Below, in pieces: positions 31,461 to 39,933 of a stretch of DNA of 46,151 nt; the first letter of the stretch is position 1; every line of letters begins with the position of its first letter. The position numbers and the translations under genes were made by a program. This DNA is from Pseudomonas putida W15Oct28 (GTDB taxonomy: Bacteria > Pseudomonadota > Gammaproteobacteria > Pseudomonadales > Pseudomonadaceae). Location of the stretch: assembly GCF_000708715.2 (NCBI RefSeq), contig NZ_JENB01000040.1, positions 1 through 46,151 on the forward strand. Reading direction: 5' to 3'. The notes beneath the pieces are model-generated. The model saw only the letters and a program-made list of their open reading frames with translations. It had not been told where the DNA came from and did no database searches.

Positions 31461-31552
31461 GTCGCGAGAGAAGGGGCTTAATGCAAGGATCGCGAGCACA
31501 CACCCTGTGGAAGCAACTGTCTTGTTCAAACTCTGAAAATTTGCGCGATCAT

Positions 31553-31639
31553 TGTGGGAGCGGGCGTGCCCGCGAACACCGGCGCAGCCGGTGCCATTCA
31601 CCGCGTTGCATTCTTCGCGGGCAAGCCCGCTCCCACAGG
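31553..31639. repeat. REPIN, family I
   Basis: TGTGGGAGCGGGCGTGCCCG and CGGGCAAGCCCGCTCCCACA are opposing REP units. Its left flank (31513-31530) is shared with the copy at 3234, and its interior (ACACCGGCG...GGTGCCATTCACCGCGTTG) with the copy at 204. The 394 bp between the sigma gene and lysA hold this repeat and the next and no gene. Confidence 0.85.
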
Positions 31640-31669
31640 TACCGCGCAGGATTCAGGCTGATGCAGTAC

Positions 31670-31790
31670 ATGTGGGAGCGGCCTTGCGTCGCGATAGGGC
31701 CGCAACGCGGCCCCCGGGTTTCGGCATCACGGCTACATTTGTGGGGCCGCTTTGCGGCCCTATCGCGACACAAGGCCGCTGCTACAAGGG
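31670..31790. repeat. REPIN, family II
   Basis: GTGGGAGCGGCCTTGCGTCG and CGACACAAGGCCGC are opposing arms; inner palindromes GGGCCGCAACGCGGCCC and GGGGCCGCTTTGCGGCCC match those of the other family II copies. Confidence 0.8.
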
Positions 31791-31816
31791 GTTGCGTGCA
31801 TGCTGGAGCGCGGTGG

Positions 31817-33049
31817 TTAGAACCCGGCCTCCAGGCTCAGCAGGTCCAGCACCGTCTGGCGCCGGCGAATCATCCGCAGCGCCCCGTTCTCGATCAGGAA
31901 CTCCGGCAGCAGCGGCCGGCTGTTGTAGTTCGACGACATCGACGCGCCGTAGGCGCCGGCATCATGAATCACCAGCAGGTCGCCCACCTGTGCCTGGGGC
32001 AGGTCCTGCGGGGTCAGTTCCTGGTCATCCTGGGTGAACACGTCACCCGATTCGCACAATGGCCCGGCCACCACGGTCGGCTGCCGTGGGCGGTCCACCG
32101 GCTGGCCGCTGGCGTCGAGCAGGGTCATGCCGTGGTAGGCGCCGTACATTGCCGGGCGCATCAGGTCGTTGAAGCCGGCGTCGATCATGACGAAGGTATT
32201 GCGGCCCACTTGCTTGACGGCACGTACTTCGGCCACCAGGTAGCCCGACTCGGCCACCAGGAAGCGCCCTGGTTCGATTTCCATGCGCACGGGGTGGCCC
32301 AGCATCGCTTCGATTTCCTTGCGCGCCACCGCCCAGGTCTGGGCGTAGCGTTGCAGGTCGACCGGCTTGTCGGTGCTGCGGTAAGGGGTGGACAGGCCGC
32401 CACCGATAGAGAAGGCCTCGATGTCCACGCCCAGGCGACCGATCAGCTCGATCATCGAGCGGGCCACCTGTTCCAGGTGCTGGTAGTCCACGCCGGAACC
32501 AATGTGCATGTGCACGCCTACCAGGTGCAGGCCATGGGCCTTGATGCACGCCAGCGCCTCGTCCAGCTCTTCGTGCCAGATGCCGTGCTTGCTGTTTTCG
32601 CCGCCGGTGTTGGTCTTGCGGCTGTGGCCATGGCCAAAGCCCGGGTTGATGCGGACCCACACGCGGTGGCCGGGCGAGCGCTCACCCAGTTGGCGCAGCA
32701 TGTCGATGGAGCCGGCGTTGACTTCGATCTTCTCTGCCACCACGCGGTCCAGGGTTGGCCGGTCCAGCGCGTCGCAGGTCAGCACCACGCCGGCAGGGTC
32801 ACCGTCCACGCTCGCACCCGCGGCGAAGGCCCGCTCCATTTCACCCAGCGACACGGCATCCAGCACCAGGCCATGGGCGCGCATCAGGCGCAGCACATGC
32901 AGGTTGGGGTTGGCTTTCTGGGCGAAGCGCACGGTGTCGAATACGTTCAGTTGCTCGACACGCTCGGCGATGGTGCTGGCGTCGTACGCCCACAGCGGCG
33001 AACCGTGCTGGCGAACCGCCTCGGCCAGGAGGGTGAAGGGTGCGGTCAT
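31817..33049 (-). CDS. lysA: Diaminopimelate decarboxylase (LysA)
   Basis: A 410-residue PLP enzyme of the fold III decarboxylase family that converts meso-diaminopimelate to lysine and CO2. The PLP lysine is Lys45 in VRFAQKANPN; GVHMHIGSG, the glycine-rich FSIGGGLSTPY, EPGRFLVAESG and the second-site GPLCESGD are all present. The HSRKTNTGGENSKHGIWHEE stretch is like E. coli LysA. The start at 33049 (MTAPFTLL) is preferred on family length; the frame is open 14 codons further. It is divergent from a LysR orthologue, the same layout as E. coli lysA-lysR. Pseudomonads usually carry another lysA next to dapF, so this may be a second, lysine-regulated copy. Confidence 0.93.
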   Translation of the reverse strand: MTAPFTLLAEAVRQHGSPLWAYDASTIAERVEQLNVFDTVRFAQKANPNLHVLRLMRAHGLVLDAVSLGEMERAFAAGASVDGDPAGVVLTCDALDRPTLDRVVAEKIEVNAGSIDMLRQLGERSPGHRVWVRINPGFGHGHSRKTNTGGENSKHGIWHEELDEALACIKAHGLHLVGVHMHIGSGVDYQHLEQVARSMIELIGRLGVDIEAFSIGGGLSTPYRSTDKPVDLQRYAQTWAVARKEIEAMLGHPVRMEIEPGRFLVAESGYLVAEVRAVKQVGRNTFVMIDAGFNDLMRPAMYGAYHGMTLLDASGQPVDRPRQPTVVAGPLCESGDVFTQDDQELTPQDLPQAQVGDLLVIHDAGAYGASMSSNYNSRPLLPEFLIENGALRMIRRRQTVLDLLSLEAGF

Positions 33050-33101
33050 GGTGGCGGTACTCGTATAAGGAAGGCCACGAGGATGAATCAATCCGGGAAT
33101 T

Positions 33102-33123
33102 CAGAAAAATAGCTATTTTTCTG
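33102..33123. promoter_or_regulatory. Perfect 22-bp palindrome in the lysA-lysR gap (LysR operator candidate)
   Basis: CAGAAAAATAG (33102-33112) abuts its exact complement CTATTTTTCTG (33113-33123). It is A/T-rich, has a T-N11-A core as LysR-type sites do, and lies between the divergent starts, 50 bp from lysR and 53 bp from lysA. A shorter dyad, ATATCTGATAT, follows near 33134-33144. Confidence 0.75.
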
Positions 33124-33172
33124 CCATCTATTCATATCTGATATACCAATTGTCGACTCACCGGGTGTTGCC

Positions 33173-34078
33173 GTGAAACTGTCCGTCCGCCACATCGAAG
33201 TGTTCCGCGCCATCATGGCCGCTGGCAGTGTCACAGGGGCGGCGCGCCTGCTGTTCACCTCGCAGCCCACTGTCAGCCGCGAGCTGGCGCGGCTGGAGCA
33301 GGTTACCGGGCTGAACCTGTTCGAGCGCGAGGGTGGGCGCCTGGTGGCGACGGCCCAGGCGTTGCTGTTGATCGAAGAGGTCGAGCGTGCCTACGTCGGG
33401 CTGGAGCGGATCGATCGCTTTGCCCAGGCCATTCGCAATTTCGAGCAGGGGCGGCTGGCCATCACCTGCCTGCCGCTGTTCTCGCAAACTTTGCTACCCA
33501 AGGCCTGCCAGCGTTTTCACCAGCAGCACCGGGGTGTGAGCGTAAGCATCGTGGCGCAGGAATCGCCGCTGCTGGAGGAGTCACTGGTTGCCCAGCAGCA
33601 CGACCTTGGCCTGACCGAGGTCGAGCAGATACCGCGCGGCGCTTATGGTGAACTGCTGTTCAGCGCCAACATGGTGTGCGTGCTGCCCGAGCATCACCCG
33701 TTGCAGGCCAAGGCCGAGCTGGAGCTGAGTGATTTTCACGAGGTCGACTTTATCAACCTGGCCAGCCTGGACACCTACCGCCAGCGCCTGGACCAGCACT
33801 TTCGTGCGGCGGGGGTGAACCGCCGCACGGTGATCGAGACTACCAGTGCCGCCTCTGTGTGCGCCATGGTCAGGCAAGGCCTTGGGGTGGCGATCATCAA
33901 CCCGCTGAGCGGGCTGGAGGCGGCGCAGGGCGGCCTACCGATCCGCAGGTTGCGGGTGTCGGTGCCGTACCAGGTGATGCTGATACGCCCGGACCACCGG
34001 CCGGCATCGGCAGCGGTGGAGCCGTTTTGCGAGGCGCTGCGGGTGCAGGCGCAGCAGATGCAGGCAGCGTTGATTTAA
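33173..34078 (+). CDS. lysR: LysR, activator of lysA
   Basis: A 301-residue LysR regulator. The helix-turn-helix is AAGSVTGAARLLFTSQPTVS, and several segments coincide with E. coli LysR as I remember it: TSQPTVSRELAR, RHDLGLTE-type (here QQHDLGLTEVEQ), ESPLLEESL, ETTSAASVCAMVRQGLGVAI and VNPL/INPLSGLEAA. E. coli LysR activates lysA with diaminopimelate as coinducer and lysine as antagonist; the same control is inferred here. The start is a GTG at 33173, giving MKLSVRHIEVF, the conserved N terminus. A REPIN follows the stop codon. Confidence 0.93.
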   Translation: MKLSVRHIEVFRAIMAAGSVTGAARLLFTSQPTVSRELARLEQVTGLNLFEREGGRLVATAQALLLIEEVERAYVGLERIDRFAQAIRNFEQGRLAITCLPLFSQTLLPKACQRFHQQHRGVSVSIVAQESPLLEESLVAQQHDLGLTEVEQIPRGAYGELLFSANMVCVLPEHHPLQAKAELELSDFHEVDFINLASLDTYRQRLDQHFRAAGVNRRTVIETTSAASVCAMVRQGLGVAIINPLSGLEAAQGGLPIRRLRVSVPYQVMLIRPDHRPASAAVEPFCEALRVQAQQMQAALI

Positions 34079-34130
34079 GGCCTGGTGTGCTCCCACCTGA
34101 CCTGTGTTGATTTCAAGCCAAACACAAGTC

Positions 34131-34224
34131 CTGTAGGAGCAGCCTTGCGCTGCGAAGAGGCCATTGCAGCCGCAGATAGTCTTGAGCCTTACCGGCCTCT
34201 TCGCAGCACAAGGCTGCTCCTACA
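34131..34224. repeat. REPIN, family III
   Basis: CTGTAGGAGCAGCCTTGCGC and CAGCACAAGGCTGCTCCTAC form the arms with inner GCTGCGAAGAGGCC/GGCCTCTTCGCAGC, almost identical to the copy at 18685. It lies between convergent lysR and the acidic-protein gene. Confidence 0.85.
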
Positions 34225-34281
34225 AAGTGATGCGGCAGCCTGAGTGATGTGCAAGACAGTTGTATCCACAAGGGACCGCGT

Positions 34282-34635
34282 TCAAATTTCGCAGACGAAG
34301 GTGCCGGTCCCGGCCAGGATGTTTTCCAGGGTTTCTTTCACTTCATCCAGGTCGCTCAGGTCGCTGGTCAGGTTGATCTCCAGCACCTCGTCCCCCTTCA
34401 ACGCATCCTGGTCGCCGGCCGCCACTTCGATCAGCAGGCGCTTGGCACTCAGTGTCACTTTCAGCCCATCCAGCGTCGACGGCTCGTCATCCAGGGTCAG
34501 GTCGACGGTGTCTTCGTCCGGGTAGCGGGTAAGCAGAAACATCTGACCCTTGTCGCTGTGGCAGCACAGGGTCGCCATGTTGTCTTCCTCGTCATCGCAA
34601 GGGGTGGCGAACAGCAAGGCGGTGTTGATTTGCAT
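34282..34635 (-). CDS. Small acidic protein of unknown function
   Basis: A 117-residue protein, acidic throughout (CDDEEDN, RYPDEDTVDLTLDDEPS, LTSDLSDLDEVKE), with no signal peptide or membrane helix; secondary pattern suggests a beta-rich body ending in a helix (VKETLENIL) and a last strand GTFVCEI. I do not recognise a family. The start at 34635 (MQINTALL) is used because the codons from there on have the GC-rich third positions of the neighbours. An internal ATG at 34581 has a better ribosome site (GAGGAAGACAAC) and would give a 99-residue form. It is divergent from gdhB across 273 bp. Confidence 0.7.
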   Translation of the reverse strand: MQINTALLFATPCDDEEDNMATLCCHSDKGQMFLLTRYPDEDTVDLTLDDEPSTLDGLKVTLSAKRLLIEVAAGDQDALKGDEVLEINLTSDLSDLDEVKETLENILAGTGTFVCEI

Positions 34636-34908
34636 GAGCAGGCTCGGATCAAAGGAAACGGAAGGGAATTCTGACAGTCTTGCGTACAGGCATAAACGTA
34701 AAGTTACCGCCCCTTGACCGAAATTGTCGCAGCGCTGCAAGCGTAGATGACCGATCAGTCGTTAAGCTTCGGCGAGCCCTGGGCGTGCCCACGCACGTTC
34801 AACGCCTGGTTTTACCGTCCGCCTTGCCACGGGTTGGCTATCGTTGATCCGTACACGGCGCACGCAGCGACGCTTCAACTATTACAAAGCCCAAGCGGAG
34901 TACCACAG

Positions 34909-37900
34909 ATGGCGTTTTTCACCGCAGCCAGCAAAGCTGACTTCCAGCATCAACTGCAAGCGGCCCTGGCGCAGCACATCAGCGAACAGTCCCTGCCACA
35001 AGTGGCGCTGTTCGCCGAACAGTTCTTCGGCATCATCTCTCTGGACGAACTCACCCAGCGCAGGCTTTCCGACCTGGCCGGCTGCACCCTCTCAGCCTGG
35101 CGCATCATCGAACGTTTCGACCCCGAATATCCGCAAGTGCGGGTGTACAACCCCGATTACGAACGCAACGGCTGGCAGTCGACCCATACCGTGGTCGAAG
35201 TGCTGCACCACGACCTGCCGTTTTTGGTCGACTCTGTGCGCACCGAGCTCAACCGCCGCGGCTACAGCATCCACACCCTGCAAACCACCGTGCTCAGCGT
35301 GCGCCGTGGCGTCAAGGGCGAGCTGCTGGAACTGCTGCCCAAGGGTACCCATGGCGAAGACGTGCGCCATGAGTCGCTGATGTACCTGGAGATTGACCGC
35401 TGCGCGAACGCTGCCGAACTGACGGTGCTGACCCGCGAGATCGAGCAGGTGCTGGCCGAGGTACGGGTGGCTGTGGCCGACTTCGAACCGATGAAGGCCA
35501 AGCTGCGTGAAGTTGTGGCGCAGGTGGAACAGACCGCCTTTGGCCCTGCCCAGAACGAGAAGGGCGAGGTCAAGGCCTTCCTCGAGTGGCTGCTGGACAA
35601 CCACTTCACCTTCCTGGGCTATGAAGAATTCACCGTCAAGCGCGACGCCGACGGCGGCCAGATGGTCTACGACGAGCCGTCGTTCCTCGGCCTGCCGCGC
35701 CGCCTGCGCGTAGGCCTGACGGCCGAAGAGCTGCGCATCGAAGACTACGCCGTGGCTTACCTCAACGAACCGCTGCTGCTGTCGTTCGCCAAGGCCGCGC
35801 TGCCCAGCCGCGTGCACCGCCCGGCCTACCCGGACTACGTGTCGATCCGCCAGCTGGACGCCGACGGCAAAGTCATCAAGGAACACCGCTTCATGGGCCT
35901 GTACACCTCGTCGGTGTATGGCGAAAGCGTGCATGCCATTCCGTATATCCGCGTGAAGGTGGCTGAAGTCGAGCGCCGCTCGGGCTTCGACGCCAAGGCC
36001 CACCTGGGCAAGGAACTGGCCCAGGTACTGGAAGTGCTGCCGCGCGACGACCTGTTCCAGACGCCGATCGACGAGCTGTTCACCACCGTCATGGCGATCG
36101 TGCAGATCCAGGAGCGCAACAAGATTCGCGTGTTCCTGCGCAAGGACCCGTACGGCCGCTTCTGCTACTGCCTGGCCTATGTGCCGCGGGAGATCTACTC
36201 CACCGAAGTACGGCAGAAGATCCAGCAAGTGCTGATGGAGCGCCTGAAGGCCAGCGACTGCGAGTTCTGGACCTTCTTCTCCGAGTCGGTGCTGGCACGC
36301 GTGCAGTTGATTTTGCGGGTAGACCCGAAAAACCGCATCGACATCGACCCGCAGCAGCTGGAGCGTGAAGTAATCCAGGCCTGCCGCTCGTGGCATGACG
36401 ACTATTCGACGCTGGTGGTCGAGAACTTCGGCGAAGCCCAGGGCACCAACATCCTGGCCGATTTCCCCAAGGGCTTCCCGGCGGGCTACCGTGAGCGCTT
36501 CGCCGCGCACTCGGCAGTGGTCGACCTGCAGCACGTGCTGAACCTGTCGGAAAGCAAGCCGCTGGCGATGAGCTTCTACCAGCCGCTGACCCAGGTTGGC
36601 GAGCGCATCCTGCACTGCAAGCTGTACCACGCCGATACGCCACTGGCGTTGTCTGACGTGCTGCCGATCCTGGAAAACCTCGGCCTGCGCGTGCTTGGCG
36701 AGTTCCCGTACCGCCTGCGCCATGCCAATGGCCGCGAGTACTGGATCCACGACTTCGCCTTCACCTACAGCGAAGGCCTGAGCCTGGATATCCAGCAGCT
36801 CAACGATACCCTGCAGGACGCCTTCATCCACATCGTGCGCGGCGACGCCGAGAACGACGCCTTCAACCGCCTGGTGCTCACTGCCGGCCTGCCATGGCGT
36901 GATGTGGCACTGCTGCGCGCCTACGCCCGTTACCTCAAGCAGATCCGCCTGGGCTTCGACCTGGGTTACATCGCCAGCACCCTGAACAACCACACCGACA
37001 TCGCCCGCGAGCTGACCCGGTTGTTCAAGACCCGCTTCTACCTGGCCCGCAAGCTCACCCAGGAAGACCTGGACGACAAGCAGCTGCGCCTGGAACAAGC
37101 GATTTTGACCGCGCTGGACGACGTGCAGGTACTCAACGAAGACCGCATCCTGCGCCGCTACCTGGACCTGATCAAGGCCACCCTGCGCACCAACTTCTAC
37201 CAGCCGGACGCCAACGGCCAGAACAAGTCGTACTTCAGCTTCAAGTTCAACCCCAAGCTGATCCCCGAACTGCCCAAGCCGGTGCCCAAGTTCGAAATCT
37301 TCGTCTATTCGCCACGTGTCGAGGGCGTGCACCTGCGCTTTGGCAACGTCGCCCGTGGCGGCCTGCGCTGGTCCGACCGCGAGGAAGACTTCCGTACCGA
37401 AGTACTGGGCCTGGTAAAAGCCCAGCAGGTGAAAAACTCGGTCATCGTGCCGGTCGGCGCCAAGGGCGGCTTCCTGCCGCGTCGCCTGCCACTGGGTGGC
37501 GGCCGTGACGAGATCGCCGCTGAAGGCGTGGCGTGCTACCGCATCTTCATTTCCGGCCTGCTCGACATCACCGACAACCTCAAGGACGGCGGCGTGGTGC
37601 CACCGGCCAACGTGGTGCGCCACGACGATGACGACCCGTACCTGGTGGTGGCGGCCGACAAAGGTACTGCAACCTTCTCCGACATCGCCAACGGCATCGC
37701 CATCGACTACGGCTTCTGGCTGGGCGACGCCTTTGCCTCGGGCGGTTCGGCCGGTTACGACCACAAGAAGATGGGCATTACCGCACGCGGCGCCTGGGTA
37801 GGCGTGCAGCGCCACTTCCGCGAGCGCGGCATCAACGTGCAGGAAGACCCGATCACCGTCATTGGCGTGGGCGACATGGCCGGCGACGTGTTCGGCAACG

Positions 37901-39774
37901 GCCTGCTGATGTCCGACAAGCTGCAACTGGTGGCGGCGTTCAACCACCTGCACATCTTCATTGACCCGAACCCGGAGCCTGCGTCCAGCTTTGCCGAGCG
38001 CAAGCGCCTGTTCGACCTGCCGCGTTCGGCATGGACCGATTACGACACCAGCATCATGTCCGAAGGCGGCGGGATCTTCCCGCGCAGTGCCAAAAGCATC
38101 GCCATCAGCCCGCAGATGAAAGAGCGCTTCGCCATCGAAGCCGACCGCCTGACCCCGACCGAGCTGCTCAACGCGCTGCTCAAGGCACCGGTCGACCTGC
38201 TGTGGAACGGCGGCATTGGTACCTACGTCAAGGCCAGCAGCGAAAGCCACGCCGATGTCGGCGACAAGGCCAACGATGCGCTGCGGGTCAACGGCAACGA
38301 ACTGCGCTGCAAAGTGGTGGGCGAGGGCGGCAACCTGGGCATGACCCAGCTTGGCCGGGTCGAGTTCGGCCTGAACGGCGGCGCCACCAACACCGACTTC
38401 ATCGACAACGCCGGCGGCGTGGACTGTTCCGACCACGAGGTCAACATCAAGATCCTGCTCAACGAAGTGGTGCAGGGTGGAGACATGACCGAGAAGCAGC
38501 GTAACCAGCTGCTCGGTAGCATGACCGACGAAGTGGGCGCCCTGGTGCTGGGCAACAACTACAAGCAGACCCAGGCGCTGTCGCTGGCGGCCCGCCGTGC
38601 CCGCGAGCGGATTGCCGAGTACAAACGCCTGATGGCCGACCTGGAAGCCCGTGGCAAGCTGGACCGCGCCATCGAGTTCCTGCCGTCCGAAGAGCAACTG
38701 GCCGAACGCCTGGCGGCCGGCCATGGGCTGACCCGCGCCGAGCTGTCGGTGCTGATTTCGTACAGCAAGATCGACCTCAAGGAACAGCTGCTGAAGTCGC
38801 TGGTGCCGGACGACGACTACCTCACCCGCGACATGGAAACCGCCTTCCCGCCGTCGCTGGTGAGCAAGTTTGCCGACTCCATGCGCCGCCACCGCCTGAA
38901 GCGCGAAATCGTCAGCACCCAGATCGCCAACGACCTGGTCAACAACATGGGCATCACCTTCGTCCAGCGCCTGAAGGAGTCGACCGGCATGAGCCCGGCC
39001 AACGTGGCCGGGGCCTATGTGATCGTGCGCGACATCTTCCACCTGCCACACTGGTTCCGCCAGATCGAGGCACTGGACTACCAGGTACCGGCAGAAGTCC
39101 AGCTGACCCTGATGGACGAACTGATGCGCCTGGGCCGCCGTGCCACGCGCTGGTTCCTGCGTAGCCGCCGCAACGAGCAGGACGCCGGCCGTGATACGGC
39201 GCACTTCGGGCCGAAAATCGCGCAACTCGGGCTCAAGCTTGATGAACTGCTCGAAGGCCCGACCCGCGAACGCTGGATGGTGCGCTACCAGGGCTTTGTC
39301 GACGCCGGTGTGCCAGAGCTGCTGGCGCGCATGGTGGCGGGTACCAGCCACCTGTACACCCTGCTGCCGATCATCGAAGCGGCCGACGTCACCGGCCATG
39401 ACCCGGCGCAAGTGGCCAAGGCGTTCTTCGCCGTGGGCAGTTCGCTGGACCTGACCTGGTACCTGCAGGAAATCAGCAACTTGCCGGTGGAGAACAACTG
39501 GCAGGCGCTGGCCCGCGAAGCGTTCCGCGACGACATCGACCTGCAGCAGCGGGCGATCACCATCTCGGTCTTGCAGATGGCCGATGCGCCGGATGACATG
39601 GACGCCCGTGTGGCGCTGTGGGCCGAGCAGCACCGGGTGATGGTGGAGCGCTGGCGTGCCATGCTGGACGACCTGCGCAATGCCACCGGCACCGACTATG
39701 CGATGTACGCGGTGGCCAACCGCGAGCTGGTCGACCTGGCCATGAGCGGGCAGGCGGCGGTGGTGCCGTCCTGA
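34909..39774 (+). CDS. gdhB: NAD-specific glutamate dehydrogenase, large (180-kDa) class
   Basis: A 1621-residue cytosolic enzyme that oxidises glutamate to 2-oxoglutarate and ammonia with NAD, for growth on glutamate-yielding amino acids. The long N-terminal part (about 1-700) contains ACT-like regulatory domains (for example DLPFLVDSVRTELNRRGYSI). The catalytic part is in the middle: NVARGGLRWSDREEDFRTEV, PVGAKGGFLPRR with the active lysine, and WNGGIGTYVKASSESHADVG in the nucleotide domain. A helical C-terminal part of about 450 residues follows. Length matches the Pseudomonas enzyme (about 1620). The ATG at 34909 begins MAFFTAASKADFQ, the start I remember for this family, after GCGGAGTACCACAG; the frame is open to 34747 but that stretch does not look coding. 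In P. aeruginosa the enzyme is allosterically controlled by arginine and citrate. Confidence 0.95.
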   Translation: MAFFTAASKADFQHQLQAALAQHISEQSLPQVALFAEQFFGIISLDELTQRRLSDLAGCTLSAWRIIERFDPEYPQVRVYNPDYERNGWQSTHTVVEVLHHDLPFLVDSVRTELNRRGYSIHTLQTTVLSVRRGVKGELLELLPKGTHGEDVRHESLMYLEIDRCANAAELTVLTREIEQVLAEVRVAVADFEPMKAKLREVVAQVEQTAFGPAQNEKGEVKAFLEWLLDNHFTFLGYEEFTVKRDADGGQMVYDEPSFLGLPRRLRVGLTAEELRIEDYAVAYLNEPLLLSFAKAALPSRVHRPAYPDYVSIRQLDADGKVIKEHRFMGLYTSSVYGESVHAIPYIRVKVAEVERRSGFDAKAHLGKELAQVLEVLPRDDLFQTPIDELFTTVMAIVQIQERNKIRVFLRKDPYGRFCYCLAYVPREIYSTEVRQKIQQVLMERLKASDCEFWTFFSESVLARVQLILRVDPKNRIDIDPQQLEREVIQACRSWHDDYSTLVVENFGEAQGTNILADFPKGFPAGYRERFAAHSAVVDLQHVLNLSESKPLAMSFYQPLTQVGERILHCKLYHADTPLALSDVLPILENLGLRVLGEFPYRLRHANGREYWIHDFAFTYSEGLSLDIQQLNDTLQDAFIHIVRGDAENDAFNRLVLTAGLPWRDVALLRAYARYLKQIRLGFDLGYIASTLNNHTDIARELTRLFKTRFYLARKLTQEDLDDKQLRLEQAILTALDDVQVLNEDRILRRYLDLIKATLRTNFYQPDANGQNKSYFSFKFNPKLIPELPKPVPKFEIFVYSPRVEGVHLRFGNVARGGLRWSDREEDFRTEVLGLVKAQQVKNSVIVPVGAKGGFLPRRLPLGGGRDEIAAEGVACYRIFISGLLDITDNLKDGGVVPPANVVRHDDDDPYLVVAADKGTATFSDIANGIAIDYGFWLGDAFASGGSAGYDHKKMGITARGAWVGVQRHFRERGINVQEDPITVIGVGDMAGDVFGNGLLMSDKLQLVAAFNHLHIFIDPNPEPASSFAERKRLFDLPRSAWTDYDTSIMSEGGGIFPRSAKSIAISPQMKERFAIEADRLTPTELLNALLKAPVDLLWNGGIGTYVKASSESHADVGDKANDALRVNGNELRCKVVGEGGNLGMTQLGRVEFGLNGGATNTDFIDNAGGVDCSDHEVNIKILLNEVVQGGDMTEKQRNQLLGSMTDEVGALVLGNNYKQTQALSLAARRARERIAEYKRLMADLEARGKLDRAIEFLPSEEQLAERLAAGHGLTRAELSVLISYSKIDLKEQLLKSLVPDDDYLTRDMETAFPPSLVSKFADSMRRHRLKREIVSTQIANDLVNNMGITFVQRLKESTGMSPANVAGAYVIVRDIFHLPHWFRQIEALDYQVPAEVQLTLMDELMRLGRRATRWFLRSRRNEQDAGRDTAHFGPKIAQLGLKLDELLEGPTRERWMVRYQGFVDAGVPELLARMVAGTSHLYTLLPIIEAADVTGHDPAQVAKAFFAVGSSLDLTWYLQEISNLPVENNWQALAREAFRDDIDLQQRAITISVLQMADAPDDMDARVALWAEQHRVMVERWRAMLDDLRNATGTDYAMYAVANRELVDLAMSGQAAVVPS

Positions 39775-39794
39775 GCCTGAGCTGAAATGAAAAA

Positions 39795-39819
39795 CCCGGC
39801 AGAGATGCCGGGTTTTTTT
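39795..39819 (+). terminator. Intrinsic terminator of gdhB
   Basis: A perfect 7-bp stem, CCCGGCA-GAGA-TGCCGGG, with seven T on the right and an A-run on the left, 20 bp after the gdhB stop. Confidence 0.93.
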
Positions 39820-39834
39820 ATCCCTGTGCTGGCC

Positions 39835-39926
39835 TCTTCGCGGGCATGCCCGCTCCCACAGGTATCACACAGGGTTCGAGATTGGCGCAGGACCTGTGGG
39901 AGCGGGCGCGCCCGCGAAAGGGCCGG
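39835..39926. repeat. REPIN, family I
   Basis: CTTCGCGGGCATGCCCGCTC and GTGGGAGCGGGCGCGCCCGC are opposing arms, and GGCC at both edges extends the pairing. It lies between the gdhB terminator and the convergent end of ppsR, eight bases from the latter. Confidence 0.85.
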
Positions 39927-39933
39927 TTCAGGC

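Noticed and set aside
31553..31790. Clustered palindromes as a possible CRISPR array or integron site
   Set aside because: Units are inverted pairs of different families with unequal spacing and no unique spacers or cas genes; they are REPINs.
34747..34908. 54-codon N-terminal extension of gdhB
   Set aside because: Low-bias sequence without family similarity; the start at 34909 gives the expected N terminus and length.
35092..39633. 1513-codon open frame opposite gdhB
   Set aside because: An antisense shadow of a very long high-GC gene. Its composition (His, Gln, Val, Ala) is typical of such shadows and it has no ribosome site or domain.
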